Source: Pseudomonas sp. MN1F (GTDB lineage: Bacteria; Pseudomonadota; Gammaproteobacteria; Pseudomonadales; Pseudomonadaceae). From it: a stretch of 41,457 nucleotides of DNA. Where the stretch lies: contig NZ_VZII01000045.1 in NCBI RefSeq assembly GCF_009391885.1, positions 1 to 41,457 on the forward strand, given 5' to 3'. Position 1 is the stretch's first letter. Every line of letters begins with the position of its first letter. The notes under the pieces were generated by a model. The model did no database searches. It worked only from the letters and a program-made list of their open reading frames with translations, and had not been told where the DNA came from. This document shows, piece by piece, positions 8,001 through 16,396 of the stretch. The position numbers were made by a program, and so were the translations under genes.

Positions 8001-8690
8001 TCAGCGACAGACCTGCCAACGCCCCATGTCCAGATGAAAGTGATTGTGGTGGGCCGCGTTGTAGTTCGGCCCCAGCACCGTGCTGAAACTGTCGCACGCC
8101 ACTTGCCGCACCTGCCTTAGAAATTCACCCTTCTGCCCGCCCGCCTGCCAGTCCCGCGCCAGCACGATGCGCTGACCGTCCTGCAGGCGAAAGCCGCTGA
8201 TATCCAGCGCGTTCGCCGTAGCGTGCTGGCTCAGGCGCCCCTGCTTGCGGTTGTAGACATTGCGGCAGGCAAAGCTGCCCAGGTGATCCACCTGAGCAAC
8301 GGGCTGGCCAAACACCCGCTGTGCAACCGCTTGCAGCCCATGCTGTTCGAACAGCGCATAAGCCACTGCCAAAGGGCAGCTGGCGAGGAAACTGCTGCTT
8401 AGCCGGGCTTGCCCCTGCTCGATGCGCCATACGTTCCGCAGAGGGCAGCTGGCCGATGATGGGCTGTCGGCTTGCGCGCGGTAGCGCAGGCCGGAAGTCT
8501 CCAGCACCTGGCGGCACAAGCTTGGGTCATTGCGCAGTCGCGACAGCTTGTAACTCGTCAGCCAGTTCGGCGGTTGGCGCACATCCAGCGCCGCCCACGG
8601 GTTCCAGGCGTCCGGAAGGCGCCAGCCCAATTGCCAGGCCAGGCCTGCCATCATCAACAGCAGGCCGCACAGCATCATCACCGCGCGCAT
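8001..8690 (-). CDS. Extensin-like C-terminal domain protein (putative peptidoglycan peptidase)
   Basis: A 229-residue protein with one N-terminal hydrophobic segment (MRAVMMLCGLLLMMAGLAW), probably a membrane anchor or signal, followed by an Extensin-like_C domain. This domain is structurally related to LAS/M15 zinc peptidases that cut peptidoglycan cross-links. The key motifs are LSQHATANALDISGF (His and Asp ligands) and AHHNHFHLDMG near the end (His ligands). Paired Cys residues (SLCRQ, ASCPLRN, ASCPLA, FACRN) suggest disulfides in the periplasm. It is the last gene of a minus-strand run and follows the PEP-mutase-family gene by 6 bp. Activity is inferred from the motifs. Confidence 0.8.
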   Translation of the reverse strand: MRAVMMLCGLLLMMAGLAWQLGWRLPDAWNPWAALDVRQPPNWLTSYKLSRLRNDPSLCRQVLETSGLRYRAQADSPSSASCPLRNVWRIEQGQARLSSSFLASCPLAVAYALFEQHGLQAVAQRVFGQPVAQVDHLGSFACRNVYNRKQGRLSQHATANALDISGFRLQDGQRIVLARDWQAGGQKGEFLRQVRQVACDSFSTVLGPNYNAAHHNHFHLDMGRWQVCR

Positions 8691-8696
8691 GGCGCC

Positions 8697-9527
8697 TCAG
8701 CGGCGGAACAGGTCGTTGAGCTGGGCGAATGGCAAGGCCTGTTCACCGTAGCTGAATGTGCCTTGATCTCGAATCTCCAGGGCCGCACGCTGGAACGCAC
8801 CCAGCGCTGCCCGGGCCAACGATGAACCGACACTGATCCGACGCACACCCAGGTCCTGTAACTGGTTGACGCTCAATGGCACACCCGCCAGGCCCATCAG
8901 CACATTGACCGGCTTCGGCGCCACGGCCTGCACCACCGCTCGTACCTCATCCACACTGCGCAACCCCGGCGCGTAGAGCACGTCGGCACCGGCCTCGGCA
9001 AAGGCCTGCAGGCGCAGGATGGTGTCGTCCAGGTCCATGCGCCCGTGCAGCAGGTTTTCCGCACGGGCACACAGGGTGAACGGGAATGGCAGGCTGCGGG
9101 CGGCCTGCACCGCAGCTCGTACCCTCGCCACGGCCAGTTCGAAGTCGTAGATCGGCGCCTCGGCGCGGCCGCTGGCATCTTCGATCGAGCCGCCGACCAG
9201 CCCTGCTTCGGCGGCACGCAGGATGGTCTGGGCGCAGTCCTCCGGCAGGTCACCGAAGCCGTTTTCCAGGTCGGCAGCCACCGGCAAGGGCGTGGCATCG
9301 ACGATCGTTCCGGCGTTGTCCAAGGTTTCATCCAGGCTCAAGGCGCCTTCGGCATCAGGTCGGCCGAGGCTGAAGGCCAGGCCTGCGCTGGTAGTGGCCA
9401 AGGCTTCGAAGCCGAGGCTGGCCAGCAGCTTGGCGGAACCAGCGTCCCAAGGGTTGGGTATGACGAATGCGCCATCACGTTCGTGCAGTGCCTTGAAGGC
9501 TTCGGCTCGCAGGGTCTGTACATCCAT
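8697..9527 (-). CDS. Isocitrate lyase/PEP mutase family protein
   Basis: A 276-residue alpha/beta-barrel enzyme of the phosphoenolpyruvate mutase/isocitrate lyase superfamily, which makes or breaks C-C or P-C bonds next to a carboxylate using Mg2+. Visible are the start region GAFVIPNPWDAGSAKLL, TTSAGLAFSLG, PLPVAADLENGFG (metal-binding acidic residues), and SIEDASG. Compared with methylisocitrate lyase the classical KKCGH-type loop is absent, as in many uncharacterised members, so the substrate is unknown. The ATG at 9527 is chosen because GGAGG precedes it; an upstream ATG is in frame but has no such site. It lies 28 bp after the DUF72 gene and 6 bp before the extensin-like gene. Confidence 0.82.
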   Translation of the reverse strand: MDVQTLRAEAFKALHERDGAFVIPNPWDAGSAKLLASLGFEALATTSAGLAFSLGRPDAEGALSLDETLDNAGTIVDATPLPVAADLENGFGDLPEDCAQTILRAAEAGLVGGSIEDASGRAEAPIYDFELAVARVRAAVQAARSLPFPFTLCARAENLLHGRMDLDDTILRLQAFAEAGADVLYAPGLRSVDEVRAVVQAVAPKPVNVLMGLAGVPLSVNQLQDLGVRRISVGSSLARAALGAFQRAALEIRDQGTFSYGEQALPFAQLNDLFRR

Positions 9528-9555
9528 GATCACAACCTCCGGGGTCAGGGAATGG

Positions 9556-10425
9556 TCAGAGTAGCCCCAGTTGTTCGACCTCGGGGGCACGCGGCAATTC
9601 CGGCAATGCTGCCAGGCCTGGCAGACGCGCCATCAACCGCTGGTGAAAACGCTGGGCCAGCGCGGCAGCCAGGCGGTTGTCAGACGTGTGCAGGAACACA
9701 TAAGGGTTGCGCCCCTCCTCGATCCAGGCGGCGACCTTGTCCACCCAGGGCGTGAGGAAGGTCTCGTTGGCCTCAAGCTGCGGATGGCCGATAAAGCGCA
9801 CCTGCGGGTGCTGGCTGAAGGCGGCGGGGCGCGGTGGCACCTTGGGCTTTTTCGACTGCGCATGCAGCACGGCGGGGTCGCGTGAAGTGCAGCTGAACAG
9901 GGCGCGGGGGTCGAGGCAAATGCGCTCCACGCCGCGCTCGTGCAGCAGACGGTTGAGCAGCCGCTCTTCCTCGCCCTTGGCGAAGAACGCCTGGTTGCGC
10001 ACTTCCACGGCCACCGGCACACCGATTTCGTCGAGAAAGTGGCACAGTTCGCCCAGCCGTGCGGGGCTGAACTGGGCCGGCAACTGCAGCCAGTATGGCG
10101 ATACGCGCTGGCCCAGCGGGGCCATCAGGCGGGTGAAGTCGAAGGCCGCTTCCAGCTGATCGCGCAGGTCACCTTCGTGGCTGATATCCCTGGGAAACTT
10201 GGCGGTGAAACGGAAGTGTGCGGGCATGACCTGCGCCCAGCGGGCGATGGTGCCGGGGGCGGGGCGCGCATAGAACGTGGTGTTGCCCTCGACGGCGTTG
10301 AATACCTGGCTGTAGTAGCCAAGCATTTCATGGGTGCTGGCGTCGGCGGGATACAGGTAGTCGCGCCAGGCGTTCTCGCTCCAGGACGGGCAACCTACGA
10401 AATATGGGAGGGGTAATGGATCCAT
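9556..10425 (-). CDS. DUF72 domain-containing protein
   Basis: A 289-residue protein of the DUF72 (YecE) family, predicted TIM-barrel-like and of unknown biochemical role. Typical features are FVGCPSWSENAWRDYLYP at the N-terminus, the central NAVEGNTTFYARP segment, FRFTAKFPRDISHE, and AVEVRNQAFF. The C-terminal part contains YVFLHTSDN. It is soluble, with no signal peptide. The ATG at 10425 lies 3 bp after the stop of the small upstream gene, so the two are very likely translationally coupled. An overlapping ATG at 10429 is in another frame. It leads into the PEP-mutase-family and extensin-like genes. Confidence 0.87.
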   Translation of the reverse strand: MDPLPLPYFVGCPSWSENAWRDYLYPADASTHEMLGYYSQVFNAVEGNTTFYARPAPGTIARWAQVMPAHFRFTAKFPRDISHEGDLRDQLEAAFDFTRLMAPLGQRVSPYWLQLPAQFSPARLGELCHFLDEIGVPVAVEVRNQAFFAKGEEERLLNRLLHERGVERICLDPRALFSCTSRDPAVLHAQSKKPKVPPRPAAFSQHPQVRFIGHPQLEANETFLTPWVDKVAAWIEEGRNPYVFLHTSDNRLAAALAQRFHQRLMARLPGLAALPELPRAPEVEQLGLL

Positions 10426-10428
10426 CCA

Positions 10429-10716
10429 TCAAATGTACAGGTCGAGCCCCAGTACTTCCATGTCCCAGTCGGTAAAACCGGCCGTGCTGAGGTAGCTGGC
10501 CAACGCAGTGGCGGTGCGCCGGTCACGGGCGCGAGGGAATACCATGTCCTGCTGGCGAGCCGGCAGGCCCGCCGGGCGACGACGCGCAGAAGCCTCTTGG
10601 GTGACTTCGCTCTCCTCCACCAGCTCGGCATCGTCCACGTTCTCGTCGCGCACCGCTGCTTTGCGCGGGGTGCGCTTGATCGGGTAGGACTGCGATGAGA
10701 AACCGTCGATACGCAT
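10429..10716 (-). CDS. Small uncharacterised basic/acidic protein upstream of DUF72
   Basis: A 95-residue protein I cannot assign to a family. The N-terminus is basic (MRIDGFSSQSYPIKRTPRK), followed by an acidic stretch (DENVDDAELVEESEV), an Arg-rich stretch, and a C-terminal motif TALASYLSTAGF...EVLGLDLYI that looks like the folded or conserved part. No signal or membrane helix is present. The ATG at 10716 is used; a TTG at 10746 would add 10 residues. The stop lies 3 bp before the DUF72 start, so it begins the four-gene minus-strand run down to 8001. Its charge pattern would suit a nucleic-acid or protein-binding role, but there is no direct evidence. Confidence 0.6.
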   Translation of the reverse strand: MRIDGFSSQSYPIKRTPRKAAVRDENVDDAELVEESEVTQEASARRRPAGLPARQQDMVFPRARDRRTATALASYLSTAGFTDWDMEVLGLDLYI

Positions 10717-10814
10717 GGCATGAGCACTCAGGACCAATGATGGCAATTTAGCAGCATCAGGGTTCCGTCGCTAATGCTCGAGTGATAACTGGACCACAGT
10801 TTGCGCCGAAGGTT

Positions 10815-10833
10815 TTATCGTTAACCGCGATAA
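10815..10833. promoter_or_regulatory. Short inverted repeat upstream of the small-protein/DUF72 operon
   Basis: TTATCG (10815-10820), 7-nt loop TTAACCG, CGATAA (10828-10833), between the end of tsaB and the start of the gene at 10716. It is about 100 bp upstream of that start, so it could be an operator. There is no clear -35/-10 pair next to it. Confidence 0.25.
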
Positions 10834-10847
10834 CCGACGAACAGCAC

Positions 10848-11522
10848 TCAGCGCGCCTTGGGTGTGGCTACATTATCGCGCAAGTAAACCGGTTGCGCCT
10901 GTTCGGCGGCGATTGCCTCGCCACGGGCCCAGGCGAAGCTGGCCAGGCTGAGGATGTCCAGAGCATTTGGCAAAGCGGCCGGGTTGCTGGCGCTGGCCTG
11001 CACCGCCAAACGCTCGGCATAGCCCCAGCCGGTACCGGCACCGAACCAGTCACCGCTGCTGCCTTCAGGCAGGGCCACGCGCTCAGGCGGCAGCACGGCT
11101 TCCAGGCCCTGCAGGCGCATTTCACCGGCTTCGGCCTTGTAGCAACCCCAATACACTTCGTCCATGCGCGCATCGATGGCAGCGGCCACCTGCTGCACAC
11201 CCTGCTCGCGCAGCGCGCCCTGGGCCAGCGCAGCCAGGTTGGACACTGGCAGCACCGGGCGCTCCAGCGCAAACGCCAGGCCCTGCACCACGCCAATGGC
11301 GATACGCACCCCGGTGAACGCGCCCGGGCCACGGCCGAAGGCGATGGCATCCAGTGCATTGAGCGCCACGCCGGAATCTGCCAGCAGCTGCTTGATCATC
11401 GGCAGCAGCTTCTGCGCATGCATGCGCGGGATCACCTCGTAATGGCTGGTTACCTTGCCGTCATGCAGCAGTGCGACGGAACAGGCTTCGGTGGCGGTAT
11501 CCAGGGCCAGCAGGGTGGTCAT
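10848..11522 (-). CDS. tsaB: tRNA threonylcarbamoyladenosine biosynthesis protein TsaB
   Basis: A 224-residue protein of the ASKHA fold. TsaB has lost catalysis and acts as the dimer partner of TsaD in the TsaBDE complex, which puts threonylcarbamoyl on A37 of ANN-decoding tRNAs in the cytoplasm. Diagnostic segments are LLALDTATEACSVAL at the N-terminus, IPRMHAQKLLPMI and FGRGPGAFTGVRIAIG (about 62-77). The length is normal and the ATG is followed by MTTLLALDT. It lies downstream of adk on the same strand, separated by a strong hairpin, so part of its expression may need its own promoter; a TATACT hexamer (minus strand) lies at about 11558-11563, between the hairpin and the start. Confidence 0.95.
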   Translation of the reverse strand: MTTLLALDTATEACSVALLHDGKVTSHYEVIPRMHAQKLLPMIKQLLADSGVALNALDAIAFGRGPGAFTGVRIAIGVVQGLAFALERPVLPVSNLAALAQGALREQGVQQVAAAIDARMDEVYWGCYKAEAGEMRLQGLEAVLPPERVALPEGSSGDWFGAGTGWGYAERLAVQASASNPAALPNALDILSLASFAWARGEAIAAEQAQPVYLRDNVATPKAR

Positions 11523-11568
11523 CGAACGGGTATCCAGGTGCTAGGGGAAAAGAGCGGCAGTATAAACG

Positions 11569-11594
11569 ACAACGGCCCGCAAGCGGGCCGTTGT
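11569..11594 (-). terminator. Intrinsic terminator between adk and tsaB
   Basis: Perfect 12-bp arms ACAACGGCCCGC and GCGGGCCGTTGT separated by 2 bases, placed 16 bp after the adk stop. On the minus strand it is followed by CGTTTATA, a modest T tract. It should stop most adk transcripts and may allow some read-through into tsaB. Confidence 0.7.
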
Positions 11595-11610
11595 GACACA
11601 TGGCGTTGGA

Positions 11611-12261
11611 TCAGCGCAGGGCGTCCAGCACCTTGGCGGTGATCGACTCGACCGAGCCGACGCCTTCGATGTGGCTGTACTTCGGCTTGCCATCATTCGC
11701 TTTAGACAGCTTCTGGTAGAAGTCCACCAGCGGCTTGGTCTGGCTGTGGTAGACCGACAGGCGGTGACGCACGGTTTCTTCCTTGTCGTCGTCGCGCTGG
11801 ATCAGGTCTTCGCCGGTAACGTCGTCCTTGCCTGCCACTTTCGGCGGGTTGTACTGAATGTGGTAGGTACGGCCCGAGGCCAGGTGCACACGGCGGCCAG
11901 CCATACGGCCGACGATTTCTTCGTCGTCGACGGCGATTTCGACCACGGCGTCGATGTCTACGCCAGCGGCAACCATGGCTTCAGCCTGCGGAATGGTGCG
12001 CGGGAAGCCGTCGAACAGGCAGCCATTGGCGCAATCCGGCTGGGCGATACGCTCCTTGACCAGGCCGATGATCAGCTCGTCGGAAACCAGCTGGCCGGCA
12101 TCCATGACTTCCTTCAGTTGCAGGCCCAGTGGGGTACCGGCCTTGACGGCGGCACGCAGCATGTCACCGGTGGAGATCTGTGGAATACCGAACTTCTCGG
12201 TGATGAACTTTGCCTGAGTACCTTTACCGGCCCCGGGAGCTCCCAGCAGAATTACGCGCAT
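11611..12261 (-). CDS. adk: Adenylate kinase
   Basis: A 216-residue long-form adenylate kinase that interconverts ATP + AMP and 2 ADP in the cytoplasm. It starts MRVILLGAPGAGKGTQ, so the P-loop covers residues 7-15. Next come the AMP-binding segment STGDMLRAAVK (30-40), LFDGFPRT (82-89), and the LID domain (about residues 122-159: GRRVHLASGRTYH to IQRDDDKEETVRHR), without the four-Cys zinc site found in Gram-positive forms. The ATG at 12261 is preceded by GAGGAG; the open frame continues upstream but lacks homology there. It is followed by a strong hairpin before tsaB. Confidence 0.97.
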   Translation of the reverse strand: MRVILLGAPGAGKGTQAKFITEKFGIPQISTGDMLRAAVKAGTPLGLQLKEVMDAGQLVSDELIIGLVKERIAQPDCANGCLFDGFPRTIPQAEAMVAAGVDIDAVVEIAVDDEEIVGRMAGRRVHLASGRTYHIQYNPPKVAGKDDVTGEDLIQRDDDKEETVRHRLSVYHSQTKPLVDFYQKLSKANDGKPKYSHIEGVGSVESITAKVLDALR

Positions 12262-12438
12262 CTCGTGCTCCTCAAATTTTTTTATGAAATTCAATGGATT
12301 CGGCAATCGAGGCCAAGTCCGGAAAATCGGGTATGACCATAAATCGGTCAGAAGGCTGCTCAAGATACACAGCGCCCGGCAGCCAGACAAGCGTCCCAAA
12401 GTTGCAGCATTGCGTCATTTGTAACTGAAACCGAAGGG

Positions 12439-12457
12439 GGTTGCGCCCGGCGCAACC
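12439..12457 (-). terminator. Hairpin after ppc, possible terminator
   Basis: GGTTGCGC (12439-12446), CCG, GCGCAACC (12450-12457), about 62 bp past the ppc stop on the minus strand. It is followed on that strand by CCCTTCGGTTTCAG, without a strong T run, so termination is plausible but uncertain. The rest of the 257-bp ppc-adk interval must hold the adk promoter, which I could not pin down. Confidence 0.45.
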
Positions 12458-12518
12458 ACCCTCCTCGCCCTGTTCTGGCCGACACCCTGTTAATTGGCAT
12501 GGGCCGCAACAGCTGGCG

Positions 12519-15146
12519 TCAACCGGTGTTGCGCAGGCCCGCGGCAATCCCTGCCACGGTCACCAGCAAGGCCTGCTCCAACGGGCTGTCCAGAGCGGCT
12601 TCGCGGCTGCGCGAACGGGCCAGCAACTCGGCCTGCAGGCGGTGCAGCGGGTCCAGGTAGGTGTTGCGCAGGCTGATGAATTCCAGGGTCTCGGGGCTAT
12701 GCGCCAGTAGCACCGGTTGCCCGGTCAGGCCCAGCACCACCTGGCACGACTGCGACAATAGGTCGCGCAGGTGCGCACCTAAAGGAAGCAAGCCTGGTTG
12801 CACTAGACGTTGGTCGTAGGCCTCGGCGATTTGCGCATCGGCCTTGGCCAGGACCATTTCCAGCATGTCGATGCGAGTGCGGAAGAACGGCCACTGCTCG
12901 CGCATCTGCGCCAGCAGTTCGCCCTGGCCCCGCGCCAAGGCATTGCTCAGGGCGGTTTCCCAGCCCAGCCAGGCCGGCAGCATCAGGCGTGTCTGGGTCC
13001 AGCCGAAGATCCACGGGATCGCCCGCAAGCTTTCGATGCCACCGGCACGGCGCTTGGCCGGGCGGCTGCCCAGCGGCAGGCGGCCCAGTTCCTGCTCAGG
13101 AGTGGACTGGCGGAAGTATTCGACGAAGTCGGGGTTTTCCCGCACCACGCCGCGGTAGGCCTTCACACCGTCGGCCGCCAGCTGGTCCATCAGTGCGCGC
13201 CAGGCGGGCTCTGGTGGTGGTGGTGGAAGCAAGGTGGCTTCGAGCACGGCGGCCAGGTATAGGTTGAGATTCTGCTCGGCGATGCCCGGCAAGCCGAACT
13301 TGAAGCGGATCATTTCGCCCTGTTCGGTAGTGCGGAACCGCCCTGCCACCGAGCCCGGGGGCTGCGACAGGATCGCCGCATGGGCCGGGCCGCCGCCACG
13401 GCCGACCGTACCACCACGGCCATGGAACAGCAGCAGCTCGACCTGATGCTCGCGGCAGATGCGCACCAGGTTTTCCTGGGCACGGTACTGAGCCCAGGCA
13501 GCCGCCGTGGTGCCCGCGTCCTTGGCCGAGTCGGAATAACCGATCATCACTTCCTGCGGCCCGCGCAGGCTGGCGCGATAGCCCGGCAGACCGAGCAGGC
13601 GCTGCATCACCGGCCCGGCGTTGTCCAGGTCGGCCAGGGTTTCGAACAACGGCACCACGCGCATCGGCCGGGTCAGGCCGGCTTCCTTGAGCAGCAGTTG
13701 CACAGCCAATACATCAGAGGCCGCGCCCGCCATCGAAATCACGTACGAGCCCAGCGATGCGCCCGGTGCAGCGGCGATCTCACGGCAGGTGGCCAGCACT
13801 TCTGCGGTCTCCGCCTGGGGTTTGAAGTGCGCCGGCAGCAACGGCCGGCGATTCTTCAATTCGGCCTGGAGGAATGCGATGCGCTGTTCTTCGTCCCAGT
13901 CGGCATAGCTGCCCAGGCCCAGGTAATCGGTAATCTCCGCCAGCGCATCACGGTGCCGGGCTGCGTCCTGGCGCACATCCAGGCGACCGAGGAACAGGCC
14001 GAAGGTCACCGCCCGGCGCAGGCTGTCGAGCAATGGGCCGTCGGCGATCACGCCCATGCCGCACTCATGCAACGACTGATAGCACAGCTCCAGCGGGGCG
14101 ATCAGGTCGCGGTTGTCCACCAGCACCTCGGCGCTGGCCGGCGGGTTGCTGGTCAACGCGAGCTGGGCCCAGGCGCGGGTCGCGCGCAGGCGGTCGCGCA
14201 GTTGCTTGAGCAATGCCCGGTACGGCTCGGCACTGTCGCCCACACGTTCACGCAAGGCACTACTGGCTTGCTGCATGGACAGCTCGGCCGCCAGCGCATC
14301 GACATCGCGCAGGAACAGGTCGGCGGCCATCCAGCGGGCCAGCAGCAGCACCTCACGGGTCACGGCGGCGGTGACATTGGGGTTGCCGTCACGATCACCG
14401 CCCATCCACGAGGCGAAGCGAATGGGCGCAGCTTCCAGCGGCAGGTGCAGGCCGGTGGCGTCGAACAGCGCCTTGTCGACCTTGCGCAAGTGGTTGGGAA
14501 TGGCCTGCCACAGCGAATGCTCGATCACCGCGAAGCCCCATTTGGCCTCGTCCACCGGGGTTGGCCGGGTGCGGCGGATTTCTTCGGTGTGCCAGGCCTC
14601 GGCGATCAGCCGGCGCAGGCGCTCACGCACCTGCTCGCGCTCGGCGGGGGTCAGGTCACGGTGGTCCTGCACGGCCAGCTGGCCGGCGATGGCATCGTAT
14701 TTCTGGATCAACGTGCGCCGCGCCACTTCGGTCGGGTGCGCGGTCAGCACCAGCTGGATATCGAGCTTGGCCAGTTGCCGGGCCAAGGCGTCATCCTTGT
14801 GCCCGGCCTGCTTCAGGCGAGCCAGCAGTTCGGGCAAGACCCGCGCCTCGAACGGCTCTGGCTGGCCGGCATCGCGACGGCGAATCAGCTGATACTGCTC
14901 GGCCATGTTGGCCAGGTTGAGGAACTGGTTGAAAGCTCGCGCCACCGGCAGCAGGTCTTCTTCGGCAAGGTCGGCCAGGGTCGAGCTCAACTGCTCGCCA
15001 GCGCCGCGGCGGTCGGCCTTGGCGCTGTGGCGAATGTCCTCTATCTTCTGCAGGAACGCATCACCGTGCTGCTGGCGAATGGTCTCGCCGAGCAACTCCC
15101 CCAACACATGGACATCTTCACGCAGGCGCACATCGATATCAGTCAT
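12519..15146 (-). CDS. ppc: Phosphoenolpyruvate carboxylase
   Basis: An 875-residue enzyme that carboxylates phosphoenolpyruvate with bicarbonate to give oxaloacetate, refilling the TCA cycle. Clear family motifs are LVLTAHPTE with the catalytic His (about H137), WMGGDRDGNPNVT, the mobile-loop signature FHGRGGTVGRGGGP, the C-terminal IFGWTQTRLMLPAWLG and the terminal RNTG. The length matches the bacterial family. The ATG at 15146 (MTDIDVRL) is chosen with GAGAGGG just upstream; the frame stays open a further 100 codons without homology. A run of five prolines (LLPPPPPEP) interrupts the region near residue 640. It is divergent from the small gene at 15316. Confidence 0.97.
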   Translation of the reverse strand: MTDIDVRLREDVHVLGELLGETIRQQHGDAFLQKIEDIRHSAKADRRGAGEQLSSTLADLAEEDLLPVARAFNQFLNLANMAEQYQLIRRRDAGQPEPFEARVLPELLARLKQAGHKDDALARQLAKLDIQLVLTAHPTEVARRTLIQKYDAIAGQLAVQDHRDLTPAEREQVRERLRRLIAEAWHTEEIRRTRPTPVDEAKWGFAVIEHSLWQAIPNHLRKVDKALFDATGLHLPLEAAPIRFASWMGGDRDGNPNVTAAVTREVLLLARWMAADLFLRDVDALAAELSMQQASSALRERVGDSAEPYRALLKQLRDRLRATRAWAQLALTSNPPASAEVLVDNRDLIAPLELCYQSLHECGMGVIADGPLLDSLRRAVTFGLFLGRLDVRQDAARHRDALAEITDYLGLGSYADWDEEQRIAFLQAELKNRRPLLPAHFKPQAETAEVLATCREIAAAPGASLGSYVISMAGAASDVLAVQLLLKEAGLTRPMRVVPLFETLADLDNAGPVMQRLLGLPGYRASLRGPQEVMIGYSDSAKDAGTTAAAWAQYRAQENLVRICREHQVELLLFHGRGGTVGRGGGPAHAAILSQPPGSVAGRFRTTEQGEMIRFKFGLPGIAEQNLNLYLAAVLEATLLPPPPPEPAWRALMDQLAADGVKAYRGVVRENPDFVEYFRQSTPEQELGRLPLGSRPAKRRAGGIESLRAIPWIFGWTQTRLMLPAWLGWETALSNALARGQGELLAQMREQWPFFRTRIDMLEMVLAKADAQIAEAYDQRLVQPGLLPLGAHLRDLLSQSCQVVLGLTGQPVLLAHSPETLEFISLRNTYLDPLHRLQAELLARSRSREAALDSPLEQALLVTVAGIAAGLRNTG

Positions 15147-15315
15147 TGGCCCTCTCTTCGGCGCGGCTCGCCACGCTCTGCTCAGGAAACAGCACTGGCC
15201 CAAGAGTGCCCACTGCCGGGGCGCGATGGCAAGCCGCGATCGCGCAAAGCAAACTAAAGTTAAGGCAGCGCAGTCCGATGCACTGCAGCCTTTACTGGCG
15301 TTGACAGAGGTCATC

Positions 15316-15660
15316 ATGAAAATCCGCGAACTCGCCCAGCACTGGGAACAGAATGCCGCCGGCACCCTGAGCCCCACCGGCCATGCCTTGCACCTGGACC
15401 TGGAGTCCGAGGCACGCCTGGCCGCCCTGATCGACATGTACCCCAAACGCACCGCCGAGGAACTGCTCGGCGAACTGGTCGCCGCCGCGCTGGAGGAGAT
15501 AGAAGCCAGCTTCCCCTACGTGCAGGGCCAGAAGGTCATCGCCACTGACGAGGAGGGTGACCCGCTGTACGAAGACATCGGCCCGACCCCGCGCTTTCTG
15601 GCGCTGTCACGGCGCCACCTGCACGACCTCAGCAACACCGACGGCGACAGCGGCAACTAA
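15316..15660 (+). CDS. Small conserved Pseudomonas protein divergent from ppc
   Basis: A 114-residue soluble acidic protein with no signal peptide: MKIRELAQHWEQNA at the start, then a ribbon-helix-helix-like segment (LDLESEARLAALIDMYPKRTAEELLGELVAAAL), which resembles the strand-helix-helix of small DNA-binding or antitoxin proteins. A C-terminal QKVIATDEEGDPLYEDIGPTPRFLALSR follows. Homologues are sometimes labelled pilin assembly protein; I see nothing here to support that. AGAGG lies 6 bp before the ATG. The 169-bp region shared with ppc must hold both promoters. The function is unknown; autoregulation is possible if the first half does bind DNA. Confidence 0.7.
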   Translation: MKIRELAQHWEQNAAGTLSPTGHALHLDLESEARLAALIDMYPKRTAEELLGELVAAALEEIEASFPYVQGQKVIATDEEGDPLYEDIGPTPRFLALSRRHLHDLSNTDGDSGN

Positions 15661-15745
15661 ATTCCTCCTGACTTTCCGGGCCTGCAACGGGCCCGGATGC
15701 CCGTTCCAGACAGCGAAGTTCCAGGTACAACCGCTGACCGACCAG

Positions 15746-15782
15746 TCAGAAAAAGTTAGGCAGCCCAGGCAACTTTTTCTGA
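15746..15782. promoter_or_regulatory. Perfect 12-bp inverted repeat in the leader region of the DUF4398/OmpA pair
   Basis: TCAGAAAAAGTT (15746-15757), 13-nt spacer, AACTTTTTCTGA (15771-15782). It is 151 bp upstream of the DUF4398 lipoprotein start and 86 bp after the previous stop. As RNA it would be a hairpin with a U-rich 3' arm. As DNA it is a symmetric site. A shorter GC hairpin (CCGGGCC at 15676-15682 with GGCCCGG at 15690-15696) lies before it and may end the upstream gene. Confidence 0.5.
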
Positions 15783-15932
15783 ACCTTTCAAAAAACGGTC
15801 AAGTCCCAGCCAATAGCCATCACGCTAAAACCCTGCACACCTGCCGTGGTGCATCGTTCAGCGCAAGCGCAGGCAATGTCAGGGATTGAGCGATGGACTG
15901 CTATGGACATCGTCGTAATCAGGAGTGATCCA

Positions 15933-16346
15933 ATGGAACTGACCACCATCAACACCCGCAACCCGAAAGCTACGTCCGGCCACGTTCGCGGGTTGAAGCT
16001 GGCCGCGCTGGCCCTGGGCAGTAGCCTGGTCCTGGCCGGCTGTGCAGGCAACCCGCCTACCGAGCAGTACGCCGTCACCCAGTCCGCCGTGAACTCCGCC
16101 GTCAGTGCCGGTGGTACCGAGTTCGCTGCCGTGGAAATGAAAGCGGCCCAGGACAAGTTCAAGCAGGCCGAAATCGCCATGCACGACAAGCAGTATGACG
16201 AGGCCAAGCGCCTGGCCGAGCAGGCCGAATGGGACGCCCGCGTCGCCGAGCGCAAGGCCCAGGCAGCCAAGGCCCAGAAGGCCGTGCAGGATGCCCGCCA
16301 GGGCGTTCAGGACGTGCGTCAGGAAGGCCTGCGCAGCGCTGAATGA
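15933..16346 (+). CDS. DUF4398 domain-containing lipoprotein
   Basis: A 137-residue lipoprotein. After a long n-region (METTI-like start MELTTINTRNPKATSG), the hydrophobic core LAALALGSSLVLAGC ends in a lipobox with Cys at residue 37. The mature part is one helical, charged domain (AAVEMKAAQDKFKQAEIAM, YDEAKRLAEQAEWDARVAERKA) matching DUF4398, and the C-terminus is a coiled-coil-like Gln/Ala/Arg stretch. The start at 15933 is supported by AGGAGTG. A GTG at 15846 in frame is rejected because it lacks this. It is followed after 50 bp by a second lipoprotein that adds an OmpA domain, suggesting both act together at the outer membrane-peptidoglycan interface. Confidence 0.85.
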   Translation: MELTTINTRNPKATSGHVRGLKLAALALGSSLVLAGCAGNPPTEQYAVTQSAVNSAVSAGGTEFAAVEMKAAQDKFKQAEIAMHDKQYDEAKRLAEQAEWDARVAERKAQAAKAQKAVQDARQGVQDVRQEGLRSAE

Positions 16347-16396
16347 GCGCCGCCATGCCAACCCTAGCCTTCGCAACTGATCAAAGGATGAACACT

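Noticed and set aside
13380..15257. 625-codon plus-strand open frame opposite ppc
   Set aside because: Antisense shadow of a fully conserved ppc; no domain features.
15770..15800. AlgU/SigX-type promoter (GAACTT...TCTGA-like words) before the DUF4398 gene
   Set aside because: The candidate -35 and -10 words are only about 12 bp apart, and they belong to the inverted repeat.
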